Shown: positions 15,983 to 25,451, counted from the first letter of the stretch. The stretch is DNA of 64,000 nucleotides from GCA-016699835 sp964543905 (GCA_964543905.1 CAZIZO010000005.1:62001-126000), one strand, 5' to 3'. Program-made: numbers and translations. The notes: generated by a model from the sequence alone, not told the origin.

Positions 15983-17239
15983 TCACAACTGCCCGTTGTA
16001 AATCTTGTGGATATCCGCGTCGCTCACGATCCCGTCGTAGATGCGAACATCGTCCAGCCGCCCTTTCCAATAGTCGTTCGTCCACTCCGAACGTCCGAGG
16101 TACAGGTTCTCGGTGTTCGCAGGAATCGTGCCCGATATCGCGCCCGAATACGTCGGCTGCCCGTCGATGAAGATCCTCGCCACCCCCGCGTCCATGTCCA
16201 CGGTCGCGGCGATGTGCGTCCAGTTCTTCGCCTTCAGTTTCGTTCCCGTGTCGATCACGTCGCGATACGTCCCGTCATAAAACCCGACCATCACGTTCGA
16301 GCCAAAGACACCCAGGTAGTAGTTCTGGTTTCCCCCCACGGTCGTCCCCTTGTTGAGGACATACTGGTACGTGTTCGCGACCAAGGCGTCGGCATAGACC
16401 CACGCCGTCAACGTGAACCTGCGGGTCAGCGACAGATCGCCGGCATGCAGCACCAGCCCATGATCATCCTTCCCATCGAGTTTCAGCGCGTTGCCCCAGT
16501 TGCCGCCCCGGGAGACAAACGTCGGCCCGTTGAGCAGCGTGGCCGGGTGCAGCCCGGCGCTATCGAGCGCCGTGACGGGCAGAAGGTCTTCAAACTTCCA
16601 ATGCGCCACAAGGGTCACGGGAGCCGCGTCGCGGAGCGTCCAGCAGGTCGTCCCCGCGCCCTGGGCCGTCCCCCCCAGTTCGGCGCAGCGGGCCGGGGTG
16701 AGGTCGGCGCACGCACCGTTCGGAAGCCTGCACGCCTGCGTCGCGGGCAGCCCGCTCGTTCGGACTCCCACCGCCGTTGCGATCGTCCCCCCTCGCCGCG
16801 TCACGCTCACGGTGATCCTCGCGACGCCCTGGTCCGTCACGCTGGGCGTGGTCCAGGCGTTCGGGGTGAGGAAATCGACGGCGACCCGCCGCGACAGGCC
16901 CGCGGCCCCGGGAATCGTCGTCCCGTCGCGCCGCCGCGGTGGCGATTCGCTCCAACCCGTGTAATCGTTGACGTCGTTGAAGAGCGAGCGATTGCCCGTG
17001 CCCACTTCCGCGAGCGACGGGCCGCTGATGACGAAGGTGTCCGAGGCATCGGTGTAGGGCAGCGCCATGATCTCGTCGAGCAGGTCCTGGGCCAGAAGTT
17101 GCGCGAAGGCCCGGTCCGCCTCCGCCCGCGACGCACGCTGCGACGCCGACACCGTCGCGAGCGCACCCGCCATCATCACCCCCACGACCACCGTCGAGAG
17201 GATCACCTCCACCAGCGTCAGCGCTCGTCGTGCGTTCAC
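15983..17239 (-). CDS. prepilin-type protein fused to a LamG domain (GspI-like)
   Basis: 418-aa protein with a class III prepilin leader (M-N-A-R-R-A then L-T-L-V-E-V-I-L-S), cleaved after Ala6 rather than the usual Gly, and a GspI/PilV-like helix. Around residues 165-200 is a Cys-rich motif (C-R-L-P-N-G-A-C, C-A-E-L-G-G, T-T-C-W) that I know from planctomycete surface proteins. From about 205 to the end is a LamG/concanavalin-A-like domain (H-W-K-F-E-D, W-V-Y-A-D, W-T-H-I-A-A-T-V-D, L-D-D-V-R-I-Y-D). The fused carbohydrate- or protein-binding head makes this an unusually large minor pseudopilin. Its ATG overlaps the upstream gene by four bases. Confidence 0.82.
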   Translation of the reverse strand: MNARRALTLVEVILSTVVVGVMMAGALATVSASQRASRAEADRAFAQLLAQDLLDEIMALPYTDASDTFVISGPSLAEVGTGNRSLFNDVNDYTGWSESPPRRRDGTTIPGAAGLSRRVAVDFLTPNAWTTPSVTDQGVARITVSVTRRGGTIATAVGVRTSGLPATQACRLPNGACADLTPARCAELGGTAQGAGTTCWTLRDAAPVTLVAHWKFEDLLPVTALDSAGLHPATLLNGPTFVSRGGNWGNALKLDGKDDHGLVLHAGDLSLTRRFTLTAWVYADALVANTYQYVLNKGTTVGGNQNYYLGVFGSNVMVGFYDGTYRDVIDTGTKLKAKNWTHIAATVDMDAGVARIFIDGQPTYSGAISGTIPANTENLYLGRSEWTNDYWKGRLDDVRIYDGIVSDADIHKIYNGQL

Positions 17240-18447
17240 GGCTTGCTCACCCCCGGCTCATTCAGCAGCCGGACCACGCGCTGCCCCTCCACCGCCCGCC
17301 CCGCGCGAATCCCCATGCTTACGCTCTGGTGCACGACCGGCGCCGCCGCCCACACGATCGAGCGTTTCAACAGCCATTGACCGTCCGACGTCATCTGGCT
17401 GAAGACCAACGGCGTAAGCGTGCTCCCGCCCCAGGGAAGCGCCACGCGTCGCCCGCGAGCCTTCTGCGAATTGTGCATCGCGCCGCCAACGTCGAGCGCC
17501 ATGAGCACGGGATCGGTGGTGACGCCCTGTCGCCCCGCGAGGAGGCGTGCCCCGGACGCCCGCGTGCCCGTGGCGTACGTCAGCATCTGCGCACTGGACA
17601 TCACGTCGAGCGACCCAAGCGCAAAGCCGCTGGTGATCTCGTGCGACGTGTCCAGCACCTGGATTTTCTTGTCGAGCGTCTGCGCCGCGAGCGCCGAAAA
17701 ACCGAACTCCGCGTAGAGCGTGTTCTTCTCGATCACCACGCCGATCGAGGGGTTGGGCAACGTCCCATAGATGCTCGTCGCCGTGATGTCCGAACCATAC
17801 CACGCCACGTCGCTCGCGAGCGCCGCCGCGGCAAAGGCGGCGGCGTTCGCCCCGTCGTCCACGATCGTCCTCGGAAACTGCCAGAGATTGAGGAGCGCGA
17901 CCCGTGCCAGGTCGTTGGTGGACAGCGAGGCGCTGTTCCCTACCACCAGCATCACGTGCGGAGGCCTCTGGAGCGACGTTGCCGCCGTTGTGCTGCTCAG
18001 CGCCAGGCTGCGGACGTTCTCGACGATCGTCATCGCCGTGCCCGCGTTGTACTGCCGCGTCAGCGGATCACCCGCCACGCCCGACCACGCATACCGGATC
18101 GTCTCATCCCCCGCCGTCCCATGCCCGCGATCCGCCACCGTCATCGTGATCGAAGTCGCCGTCAGTTCCGTGATCGTCTTCGCGCACAGCAGGTCCGCCT
18201 CCATCTGGTCCAGCGCCCTCGCGACGCTCGCCTGCACCTCCGCCTCGCTGCGTGTCGCGCTCGTCGTGGGCACCGCCCGCGACGTCAGCACCACCGCCGA
18301 CGCCATCCCGCCCATCAAGATCGCCAGGATCGCCGCGCTCACCAGAACCTCCACCAGCGTCATCCCGCGGCGATGCCCACCGCCACACCGGAACGCCGAT
18401 GGGAAGAACACACAACGGTGTGATGTCTGGGGCGCGGGCGTGCTCAT
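17236..18447 (-). CDS. prepilin-type minor pseudopilin, GspJ-like
   Basis: 403-aa protein with a prepilin cleavage site after a 28-residue leader (G-H-R-R-G, then M-T-L-V-E-V-L-V-S-A-A-I-L) with the essential Glu at +5. The rest is a large soluble domain that I do not recognise in detail. Its position between GspH-like and GspI-like genes, and its length above the usual 200 for GspJ, suggest an expanded GspJ/PilW. The start overlaps the stop of the preceding gene by four bases (ATGA), so translation is coupled. The leader is longer than the typical 6-10 residues; a start further in would break the coupling. Confidence 0.78.
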   Translation of the reverse strand: MSTPAPQTSHRCVFFPSAFRCGGGHRRGMTLVEVLVSAAILAILMGGMASAVVLTSRAVPTTSATRSEAEVQASVARALDQMEADLLCAKTITELTATSITMTVADRGHGTAGDETIRYAWSGVAGDPLTRQYNAGTAMTIVENVRSLALSSTTAATSLQRPPHVMLVVGNSASLSTNDLARVALLNLWQFPRTIVDDGANAAAFAAAALASDVAWYGSDITATSIYGTLPNPSIGVVIEKNTLYAEFGFSALAAQTLDKKIQVLDTSHEITSGFALGSLDVMSSAQMLTYATGTRASGARLLAGRQGVTTDPVLMALDVGGAMHNSQKARGRRVALPWGGSTLTPLVFSQMTSDGQWLLKRSIVWAAAPVVHQSVSMGIRAGRAVEGQRVVRLLNEPGVSKP

Positions 18448-18941
18448 GGCGCGATCACCGCCTCTCCCGTCGTCCCGTCCACCGTGATGGCACGCTGGAA
18501 CTCACCCGCCTGCACCACGATCTTCGCGGCGCTGTCCGGCACCCCAAACCCATCAAAGATCAGCGTCTGATCCCCCCCCGCCGTCACCGACACCAGCGTG
18601 GCAAGGTACGGCTCTCCCGAGAGCGACACCCGATACACCGCCGACGGATTCGTGAGGTCCGCAACCCCCGGCAGGCCGTACCCGTCGTTCCCCGCCGCAC
18701 GCGTAAACACCACCGATTGCGTCGTGCTCTTCTGCATCGCGCGGGCCCGCGCCAGCCGCAGATCGCCGGCAATCCGATTCGCCGCCGCGTCCGCGCGCGC
18801 CTTCACGATCGACCGCTGAAACCTCGGCACCGCGATCGCCGACAGCACCCCCACGATCGAGAGCACCAGCACCAACTCCAGCAGCGTGAACGCGCGGGCA
18901 CAGGGACGTGCCTTGCGTCGAGCCATGAAGAGATGACGCAT
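18444..18941 (-). CDS. GspH/FimT-type pseudopilin
   Basis: 165-aa pseudopilin, first gene of the four-gene operon. The N-terminus shows a basic leader, then the cleavage site A-R-A before F-T-L-L-E-L-V-L-V-L-S-I-V-G-V-L-S-A-I-A-V-P with Glu at +5. The -1 residue is Ala where Gly is usual. The GspH/FimT signature R-I-A-G-D-L-R-L-A-R-A-R-A-M follows at about 55-70, then a small beta-rich domain. Possible starts are the GTG at 18953 and the ATGs at 18941 and 18926; none has a clear Shine-Dalgarno. Such proteins assemble the tip of a type II secretion pseudopilus or type IV pilus. Confidence 0.82.
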   Translation of the reverse strand: MRHLFMARRKARPCARAFTLLELVLVLSIVGVLSAIAVPRFQRSIVKARADAAANRIAGDLRLARARAMQKSTTQSVVFTRAAGNDGYGLPGVADLTNPSAVYRVSLSGEPYLATLVSVTAGGDQTLIFDGFGVPDSAAKIVVQAGEFQRAITVDGTTGEAVIAP

Positions 18942-19080
18942 GCGCGATCTCACGCGGATCGATGATCGACCGAAAACCCCCCCGCGCTCAGCCGTCCTCG
19001 CTCCTCCACGCCTCCCACCAACTCAGGGGTCGCCAGCCTTCTCGCTCTCCATGCCTCGACCCAACTCCCCTCCTTGACCA

Positions 19081-19120
19081 AGGGGGCTCGTGGGGGCTCG
19101 TGGGGGCTCGTAGGGGCTCG
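19081..19120 (+). repeat. four 10-bp tandem repeats
   Basis: Four consecutive units of consensus TGGGGGCTCG, the last with one change, lie in the 420-bp gap between the divergent pseudopilin operon and the dockerin gene. A fifth exact unit occurs at 19334-19343, 19 bp before the dockerin ATG. Apart from these the gap shows nothing I can name. Confidence 0.8.
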
Positions 19121-19362
19121 TGCTGCCCCCGCATCCTCACCCCGCTTCTCGGACCCCAGCAAGCCCACCGGGTTTGGCACGCAGTGACGTCGCTTGTGCG
19201 CCATCGGCATCGCATTCTTCCCTCCTCGCTCGACCCGCCATGCCGAGAGCCAAGAATTGCGGCGAACGCAACGCCGCTCGCTCCAACGTCGCTCATGGAT
19301 TGCTCATCGCATTCTCATGTCGCGCCGGTAGACTGGGGGCTCGTGGGAGGTTGGAGAGACGC

Positions 19363-20784
19363 ATGCGCCATACACACTGGCTCTTCGCCCTGATCGCCTC
19401 GATGGTCCTGGCCGCCGCCGCGCGCGCCCAAGGCCCCGACCTCATCATTTCCGACCTCCCCGACATCCTCCACTACGGCCCCGTCGGACGCCTCCACGCC
19501 TATTCCGTCGGCTTCGTCGTCTGCAATCAGGGCGACCAGAATGCCGCGTGGGTCTCCAACACCAACCAGCACCCCGTCGAAGGTTGGAACATGTACCGCA
19601 TCGCCAACGGCCGCATCGAGCAGATCGGCCTCTCCTGGCTCAAGCACGGCTTCTTCGCCGCCAGCCAGCCCGGCTGCGGAGAATGCGACATCCGCCAGAG
19701 CGGCAACCGCCTCGGCCCCGGCTGCCAGGACGTCTACGACGCCGATCTCAACGCCTACCAGCCCACGCTCGGCCCGCGTTGGCAGGTGAACGCCGCCACG
19801 GGCGTGTTCGCCTATCCGCCCGCCTCGCCCGGCGGCCCCAGCGGGAACGCCGTCTACAAACTCTGCCGAGTCACCGATACCGACCTGAGTGTTCCAAACG
19901 CAACCTACCTCGTCGAAGGGCAGATCGTCCACCCGCAGGACGCGGCCTCACGCCAGTCCTTCAACAACAACGCCTCACGCCGCGTCACGATCAACCCCGT
20001 CACCTTCGAGGCGACTCTCGAAGACGACACACGCGTGAACACCCCCGGCATCTACTTCTGGCGCGATCACGCGAACGGGACCAACCAACCCGACCCCGAC
20101 ATCCTCTACGACGTCCTCGACATCGTCAACGACGGACGACTCATCGTCGCGTCGCGCGTCGTCAACCTCGGCCCCGCGCGCTGGCGATACGAATACGCCA
20201 TCCAGAATCTCACCTCCGACCGCGCCGCCGCCAGCCTCACCGTCCCCGTCTGGCGCGGCGCCATGCCCACCAACTTTGGCTTCCACGACGTCGCCTACCA
20301 CAGCGGCGAGCCATACAACACCTTCGACTGGGCCCCCACCCGCGATGGGATCGGCTGGGGCTGGTCCATGATCGAGACCTTCCAATCCAATCCCAACGCG
20401 AACGCCCTCCGCTGGGGGACGTTGTACTCGTTCTGGTTCGAGTCGTGCATCGGCCCCGCACAGGGGTACGCGCAGGTGCGCCTCTTCAAGCCGCCCGCGC
20501 CCCCCACGCCCGATCGACCCGTCGAGCCCGACGCCGTCTTCCCGCTCGTCTGGGCCCCCGATGGCGGCCCCTCGGGATGCCCCGCCGACGTCGACGATGG
20601 GCTGGGCGAGGGGTGCCCCGACGCCGGCGTCACGATCGACGATCTGCTCTTCTACCTCCTCATGTTCGGGCACGGAGACCTCGGCGCCGACCTCGACGAT
20701 GGCAGCGCCATGGGCCGACCCGACGGCGGCGTGACCATCGACGACCTGCTGTACTACCTCGAACACTTTGCCGCCGGATGCTGA
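19363..20784 (+). CDS. secreted protein with GC-type dockerin
   Basis: 473-aa secreted protein. The signal peptide (residues 1-22, hydrophobic core L-F-A-L-I-A-S-M-V-L-A-A-A, cleavage near A-R-A) begins at the ATG at 19363, which has GGAG six bases upstream; the frame extends 81 codons earlier without coding character. Residues 25-400 form a beta-rich domain with several Cys that I do not recognise. The C-terminal 70 residues are two calcium-loop-like dockerin repeats (D-A-G-V-T-I-D-D-L-L-F-Y-L and D-G-G-V-T-I-D-D-L-L-Y-Y-L) ending in Ala-Gly-Cys. In this group such tails mark exported, probably surface-attached proteins. Transcribed divergently from the pseudopilin operon. Confidence 0.85.
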   Translation: MRHTHWLFALIASMVLAAAARAQGPDLIISDLPDILHYGPVGRLHAYSVGFVVCNQGDQNAAWVSNTNQHPVEGWNMYRIANGRIEQIGLSWLKHGFFAASQPGCGECDIRQSGNRLGPGCQDVYDADLNAYQPTLGPRWQVNAATGVFAYPPASPGGPSGNAVYKLCRVTDTDLSVPNATYLVEGQIVHPQDAASRQSFNNNASRRVTINPVTFEATLEDDTRVNTPGIYFWRDHANGTNQPDPDILYDVLDIVNDGRLIVASRVVNLGPARWRYEYAIQNLTSDRAAASLTVPVWRGAMPTNFGFHDVAYHSGEPYNTFDWAPTRDGIGWGWSMIETFQSNPNANALRWGTLYSFWFESCIGPAQGYAQVRLFKPPAPPTPDRPVEPDAVFPLVWAPDGGPSGCPADVDDGLGEGCPDAGVTIDDLLFYLLMFGHGDLGADLDDGSAMGRPDGGVTIDDLLYYLEHFAAGC

Positions 20785-20802
20785 TGCCACGTGGACACGT
20801 CG

Positions 20803-20808
20803 TATAAT
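20803..20808 (+). promoter_or_regulatory. consensus -10 box for hppD
   Basis: A perfect TATAAT in the 62-bp gap before hppD, 38 bases ahead of the ATG, which has its own GAGGGA ribosome-binding site. No good -35 box is seen at the expected distance. Confidence 0.5.
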
Positions 20809-20846
20809 CGCGCGAACAGGCGAGAAGCACCTTTGAGGGAACTGCC

Positions 20847-22124
20847 ATGACGATCGCGACGCCCGGAACCAGCACGCCCACCCGTCCCGCCGCCAGCCTG
20901 AGCAAGCCCGCCGATCCGTTGCACCTGATCGACGTGGACCACGTCCAGTTCTACGTGGGCAACGCGAAGCAGGCCGCGTTCTTTTACGCCCACTGCTTCG
21001 GGTTCACGATCGAGCAGGTGAGCGACCTGACGTGCGGCGTACGGGACGCGGCGCACTACCTCCTGACGCAGGGGAACATCCGGTTCATCCTGACCAGCGG
21101 GCTGACGCCCGAGCATCCGTCCAACATGGAAGTCGCGATGTACGGCGACGGGGTGAAGGACGTGGCGTTCACGGTCTTCGACGCCGAGAAGGCGTGGGAA
21201 AAGGCCGTCAAAAACGGCGCCCAGTCGGCCTACGAGCCGCGGACGTACAAGGACGAGCACGGCACGGTGACGATGGCGGGGATCAAGACCTTCGGGCGCG
21301 TGTGCCACAGTTTCGTTTCACGCACCGGCGCCTACGACCTGACGAAGGTGAAGCAGGGCGGCGTCTTCAAGCCCCGCTTCAAGCGGATCGATGGGCAGGG
21401 TTGCGGGCCGGCGGGGGCCTGCGCCCCGCAGACGGGCGTGGGGAGTGCCGTGCTCGCGATCAACGAGTACAACAGGAAGAACCCCTGCGGGCTGAAGTAC
21501 ACCGACCACCTCGTCGGCAACGTCGAACTGGGCAAGATGAACTACTGGGTGAAGTTCTACGAGGACGTGATGGAGTTCTCGATGTTCAAGCACTTCGACG
21601 ACAAGGACATCTCGACCGAGTATTCGGCCCTCATGTCGAAGGTGATGAGCAGCGGGCAGGGGCTCATCAAGATCCCCATCAACGAGCCCGCGCCGGGGAA
21701 GAAGAAGAGCCAGGTCCAGGAGTACCTCGATTGGCACTGCAACACGCCGGGCGTGCAGCACCTGGCGCTGCGGACGGATGATGAGTTGCACTCGATCGCC
21801 GCGCTCCGCTCGCGCGGCGTGGATTTCCTCACGCTCCCCGACACGTACTACGAGCACGTGTGGGAACGCGTGAACGGCACGCTCAAGCAGCACGGCAAGG
21901 ACGTGGTGAAGGAAGACCACAAGAAGATCCACGACCTGGGCATCCTGGTCGACGCGGACGACGAAGGGTACCTGTTGCAGTTGTTCACGAAGCCTTTGCA
22001 GGATCGACCGACGCTCTTCTTTGAGATCATTTGCCGACGGGGTTCGCAGAGTTTCGGGAAGGGGAACTTTAAGGCGCTCTTCGAGGCGCTGGAGTTGGAG
22101 CAGGAACGGCGGGGGAACCTCTAG
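20847..22124 (+). CDS. hppD: 4-hydroxyphenylpyruvate dioxygenase
   Basis: 425-aa non-haem Fe(II) dioxygenase that turns 4-hydroxyphenylpyruvate into homogentisate in tyrosine catabolism. Two vicinal-oxygen-chelate domains are present. The Fe ligands of the C-terminal domain are H221 (K-Y-T-D-H-L-V-G-N), H305 (G-V-Q-H-L-A-L) and E393 (F-F-E-I-I-C-R). The family's C-terminal motifs (L-L-Q-L-F-T-K and the R-R-G-S-Q-S-F-G-x-G-N-F-K-A-L-F-E tail) are intact. Length is above the bacterial short forms (about 350) and closer to eukaryotic-type enzymes. The GAGGGA ribosome-binding site fixes the start. No homogentisate dioxygenase lies in the window, so the rest of the pathway is elsewhere. Confidence 0.97.
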   Translation: MTIATPGTSTPTRPAASLSKPADPLHLIDVDHVQFYVGNAKQAAFFYAHCFGFTIEQVSDLTCGVRDAAHYLLTQGNIRFILTSGLTPEHPSNMEVAMYGDGVKDVAFTVFDAEKAWEKAVKNGAQSAYEPRTYKDEHGTVTMAGIKTFGRVCHSFVSRTGAYDLTKVKQGGVFKPRFKRIDGQGCGPAGACAPQTGVGSAVLAINEYNRKNPCGLKYTDHLVGNVELGKMNYWVKFYEDVMEFSMFKHFDDKDISTEYSALMSKVMSSGQGLIKIPINEPAPGKKKSQVQEYLDWHCNTPGVQHLALRTDDELHSIAALRSRGVDFLTLPDTYYEHVWERVNGTLKQHGKDVVKEDHKKIHDLGILVDADDEGYLLQLFTKPLQDRPTLFFEIICRRGSQSFGKGNFKALFEALELEQERRGNL

Positions 22125-22425
22125 GAACGGACGATCCTCTCCCGGAGTAGTTGGCGTCGAGAGGGCGTTGGCGTTTGGAGCATCCCTGGCGGTGCTTGCG
22201 AAGGACGTCTGCGCACGTGGGCTCGATCGACTGACCGGTCCTGCGAACTTGCCGACGAACCACTGATTCGTGATCTCCCCCGCCACCAGACGCCGCACAG
22301 GATGCGGCGGGATGTACGACGGGAGCCGCACAACCCGCCCAGGCACCAATTGCTTCCGACGGGTTGGTCACCGCGCGCCCGGGACCTCCGGAACGTCCCG
22401 TGCGCGCACGCTGAGGAACACGTCC
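22125..22425. other. intergenic region, nothing recognised
   Basis: 301 bases between hppD and the second dockerin gene. I see no gene, terminator-like hairpin or clear promoter here. An in-frame extension of the dockerin gene runs back to 22270 but precedes its signal peptide. Confidence 0.5.
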
Positions 22426-24624
22426 ATGCACCGCCTTGCTGCTCTCGTGACCGCCACCAGCCTCGTACCGGTGGCCGTCGGCCAGTCACTCAATGTCGAT
22501 TTCAACCGGACGTCCGGATTCGGTGCCGGCGCCCCTTCGACCAGTTACGGCGGCGCCGCGTTGCAGACTGGCTACTGGAATGGCATCACGCCGACGAGCG
22601 CCGGCGCGACCTCCAACCTGAGCAACCTGAATGCGGTGCCCCTGGGAGTCTCGCTCTTCCATGACGCCTCAAACTCGTCCGACTCGGCCGACTATGGCGC
22701 GAACGATTTCGAGCGCCTGATGGGCGATTACGCGTTCGGATTCACACAGAGCGGCAATGTGGAGGCGACGTTCAGTGGTCTGCAACCGGGCGTCTACGAC
22801 GTGTACGTCTACGCGGGACTTCCGCCCGCTGAAGCGTACTACGACGTGTTTGGCACGCCGACGGCGCATCGAGCCACCATCATCGCCCGTCGCAATAACG
22901 AAACCGGCCTAAGCACGACGCTTCAGGGCGCGACGACCAACGGCACGCTGGCATCGGGGGTCAACTACACCCGTTTTACGGTTCCCGTGCTTGGCGGAGA
23001 CTCTCTGAGCATCCTCGCGCTTGCGGACCTTTCCAACAGCAGCGGCAAGGTCGCGCTCAACGGGATCCAGCTGACCAAGTGGGCAAGTCCTGTAGTCTAC
23101 GTTCGCCCGGGCGGCGCGGGCGATCGGTCGGGTCGCAGTTGGACGAATGCCATGTCGGACCTCCAGGCCGCGATGGACCTTGCCGACCGCTTCCCCGTTG
23201 ATCTCGATCCACAAGTCTGGGTCGCGGAGGGCGTCTACAAGCCGACGTCGGGGTCTGATCGCACGGCAAGTTTCCGCCTCCCCAGCGGGGTCAAGATCTA
23301 CGGAGGCTTTGGCGGCACCGAGTCCAGTCTTTCGCAACGCAACTGGAGCACGCGGCTCACCCAAATGTCGGGCGAGATCGGTGCCTCCACCATCACGGAC
23401 AACTGCTACCACGTCCTCAAGGCGGAGAACTTCGACCGCATCGAGGACCTGACCGTTGTGGACGGCTTCAACATCGCCCGGGGCAATGCCAACGGCAGCG
23501 GCGACAACGCGCGTGGCGGCGCCGCGCTCATTCGCGGCGCCCGCGTCGAGTTTCGAAACTGCGTCATCGTCGGCAACCGCGCCACCAACGGCGGGGCCAT
23601 CTATGTCCACAACTCTTTCGGTTCCTTTTGCTGGGTCTCCGTGGTTCGATGCCTGGTCTCGCAGAACTCCGCGACGGAGAACGGCGGCGCGTTCTATGTC
23701 GACGATCCCAGCACCTCCGATGGCGGCATCTTGATCAACTCATCTCGCATGGACCGTAACTCTGCCGGCTCCAACGGTGGCGTCCTCTATGGAAACGGTG
23801 CCTATTGCTCGGTAGTCAACTCGCTCGTCAACGGCAACTCCGCGCACGCCGGCGGGGCATTCCTGCTGCGAGGGAACCAAGGCCCGAGCCACTTCGGCGT
23901 CTATGCCAGCACGCTCGTGCACAACACTTCCAACACCGGTGGCGGTGCGATCGATTTCGGGACGGTCTCATCAATCACGATCGATCACTCCATCCTGTGG
24001 TACAACTCGTCGGGCGGGCTCACCAATCGACCGGCGCAAGTGACCCTGCACAGCGGAGCATCGTCCGTCTACTACTCCAACTTTGAAGGCAGCACGCTCG
24101 GCTGGTATGACCAAGGCTGGGCGAACATGTCGGAGGAACCCGTGTTCGTTGATCGAGATGGCCCGAACAACGTTGCGGGAGATGCCGACGACGATCTGCA
24201 CCTCGCGCACACGTCGCCCTGCATCGACGCTGGTGGCACCAACTACCTCGTGCTGGATAGCTTCGATCTGGATGCGGACGGCATCAACTATGAGCGCCTC
24301 CCGTTCGATCTTGACCTGCTGCCTCGGCACTTCGACGTTACCTTTGTCTTGGACAACGGCGGCGGCGAAGCCCTCCCTGACCTTGGCTGCTTCGAGGCGC
24401 ACTTCACCTCGCCGCCGTGCCCCGCCGACTTTGATGACGGCACCATGACGGGAACGCGCGACGGCGGCGTCACCATCGACGACCTTCTGTACTACCTCGT
24501 TGTCTTCGAAGCCGGGCTCATCGACGCGGATGTGGACGACGGCAGCGGCACCGGCGTGCTCGACGGGGGTGTGACGATCGACGACCTTCTGTACTTCCTT
24601 GTTCGATTCGAAGCCGGTTGCTAG
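22426..24624 (+). CDS. secreted beta-helix protein with GC-type dockerin
   Basis: 732-aa exported protein. The signal peptide is residues 1-20 (cleavage near A-V-G-Q); the ATG at 22426 has GAGGA nine bases upstream. Residues about 20-220 are a beta-sandwich domain. Residues about 225-640 look like a right-handed parallel beta-helix of the pectin-lyase/polymorphic-outer-membrane-protein kind: V-Y-V-R-P-G-G at the start, V-K-I-Y-G-G-F-G-G-T-E, and repeated N-x-A-x-x-G-G-A turns. Such folds in secreted planctomycete proteins usually bind or cut polysaccharide, but no catalytic set is evident. The last 70 residues are two dockerin repeats ending in Ala-Gly-Cys. Confidence 0.85.
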   Translation: MHRLAALVTATSLVPVAVGQSLNVDFNRTSGFGAGAPSTSYGGAALQTGYWNGITPTSAGATSNLSNLNAVPLGVSLFHDASNSSDSADYGANDFERLMGDYAFGFTQSGNVEATFSGLQPGVYDVYVYAGLPPAEAYYDVFGTPTAHRATIIARRNNETGLSTTLQGATTNGTLASGVNYTRFTVPVLGGDSLSILALADLSNSSGKVALNGIQLTKWASPVVYVRPGGAGDRSGRSWTNAMSDLQAAMDLADRFPVDLDPQVWVAEGVYKPTSGSDRTASFRLPSGVKIYGGFGGTESSLSQRNWSTRLTQMSGEIGASTITDNCYHVLKAENFDRIEDLTVVDGFNIARGNANGSGDNARGGAALIRGARVEFRNCVIVGNRATNGGAIYVHNSFGSFCWVSVVRCLVSQNSATENGGAFYVDDPSTSDGGILINSSRMDRNSAGSNGGVLYGNGAYCSVVNSLVNGNSAHAGGAFLLRGNQGPSHFGVYASTLVHNTSNTGGGAIDFGTVSSITIDHSILWYNSSGGLTNRPAQVTLHSGASSVYYSNFEGSTLGWYDQGWANMSEEPVFVDRDGPNNVAGDADDDLHLAHTSPCIDAGGTNYLVLDSFDLDADGINYERLPFDLDLLPRHFDVTFVLDNGGGEALPDLGCFEAHFTSPPCPADFDDGTMTGTRDGGVTIDDLLYYLVVFEAGLIDADVDDGSGTGVLDGGVTIDDLLYFLVRFEAGC

Positions 24625-24824
24625 GCCATTCGTGGCGCAACCTCTTCACCATGCGGGCCCTTGGCGGGGTTCGCGTGGCTTTGCCGATGTCCGTGTGCAT
24701 ACCGCGTGATCCTGTGAATCGTCGTCCGGGCGTGGAGGACGTCCGACGATCCCATGCAGCGGGTAGGCCGTGTCGGTTCCGCTCGACTTCCGCTACCATT
24801 CCATCGTACGGGAGGTTGCGCGCG

Positions 24825-25418
24825 ATGTCGGAGCATGCCAAGCCAGGACCCGGCGACGTCACGCTGCTGCTCGAGTCGGCGTCCGCGGGGGATCACGGAG
24901 CGCAGGACCGACTCCTCGACGTGCTCTACTCATCCCTGCGTCGAATCGCCGCGGGAGAGATGCAGCGCGAGTCCCCCGCGAACACGCTCCAGCCCACGGC
25001 GCTGGTGCACGAGGCGTATCTCCGACTCCTGGGCGGCGGGGAGCCTAGGTGGACCAATCGTGCGCACTTTTTCGGCGCCGCGGCCCTCGCGATGCGTCGA
25101 ATCCTCGTCGATCGTGCACGGGAGCGAGGGCGTCTGAAGCGTGGAGGGGGACGACGGCGTGTCGAACTCGGCGACGAGGCTACCGAAGACGAGGGCACTT
25201 CGACGGACCTGCTCGCGCTCGAGCCCGCGTTGGAGCGTCTCCGCGAGCACGATCATCGCCAGTACGACGTGGTGATGCTGCGTTACTTCGCCGGCCTGAG
25301 CGTGGAGCAGGTCGCGCAGTGCTTGAACATTTCCGAGCCGACGGTCAAACGTGACTGGACGGTTGCCCGCGCCCGCCTGCGGCGTGACATTGAGACCCAG
25401 CAGGATGACGACGAGTAG
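24825..25418 (+). CDS. ECF RNA polymerase sigma factor (TIGR02999-like)
   Basis: 197-aa extracytoplasmic-function sigma factor of the planctomycete type (TIGR02999-like). Region 2 is seen around L-Q-P-T-A-L-V-H-E-A-Y-L-R-L. Region 4, with the helix-turn-helix, is at about 150-185 (L-S-V-E-Q-V-A-Q-C-L-N-I-S, P-T-V-K-R-D-W). The ATG at 24825 has GGGAGG eight bases upstream; the frame runs 69 codons further back without similarity. No anti-sigma factor follows. Instead a Ser/Thr kinase begins immediately downstream in the same reading frame after a single amber codon, a pairing common in this phylum, which suggests the kinase controls the sigma factor. Confidence 0.93.
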   Translation: MSEHAKPGPGDVTLLLESASAGDHGAQDRLLDVLYSSLRRIAAGEMQRESPANTLQPTALVHEAYLRLLGGGEPRWTNRAHFFGAAALAMRRILVDRARERGRLKRGGGRRRVELGDEATEDEGTSTDLLALEPALERLREHDHRQYDVVMLRYFAGLSVEQVAQCLNISEPTVKRDWTVARARLRRDIETQQDDDE

Positions 25419-25451
25419 GAGCGAGCACTGCCGAGCGACCGCGCCAAGATC

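Noticed and set aside
22270..22425. N-terminal extension of the second dockerin protein
   Set aside because: It would place 52 basic residues before a clear signal peptide; the ATG at 22426 has its own ribosome-binding site.
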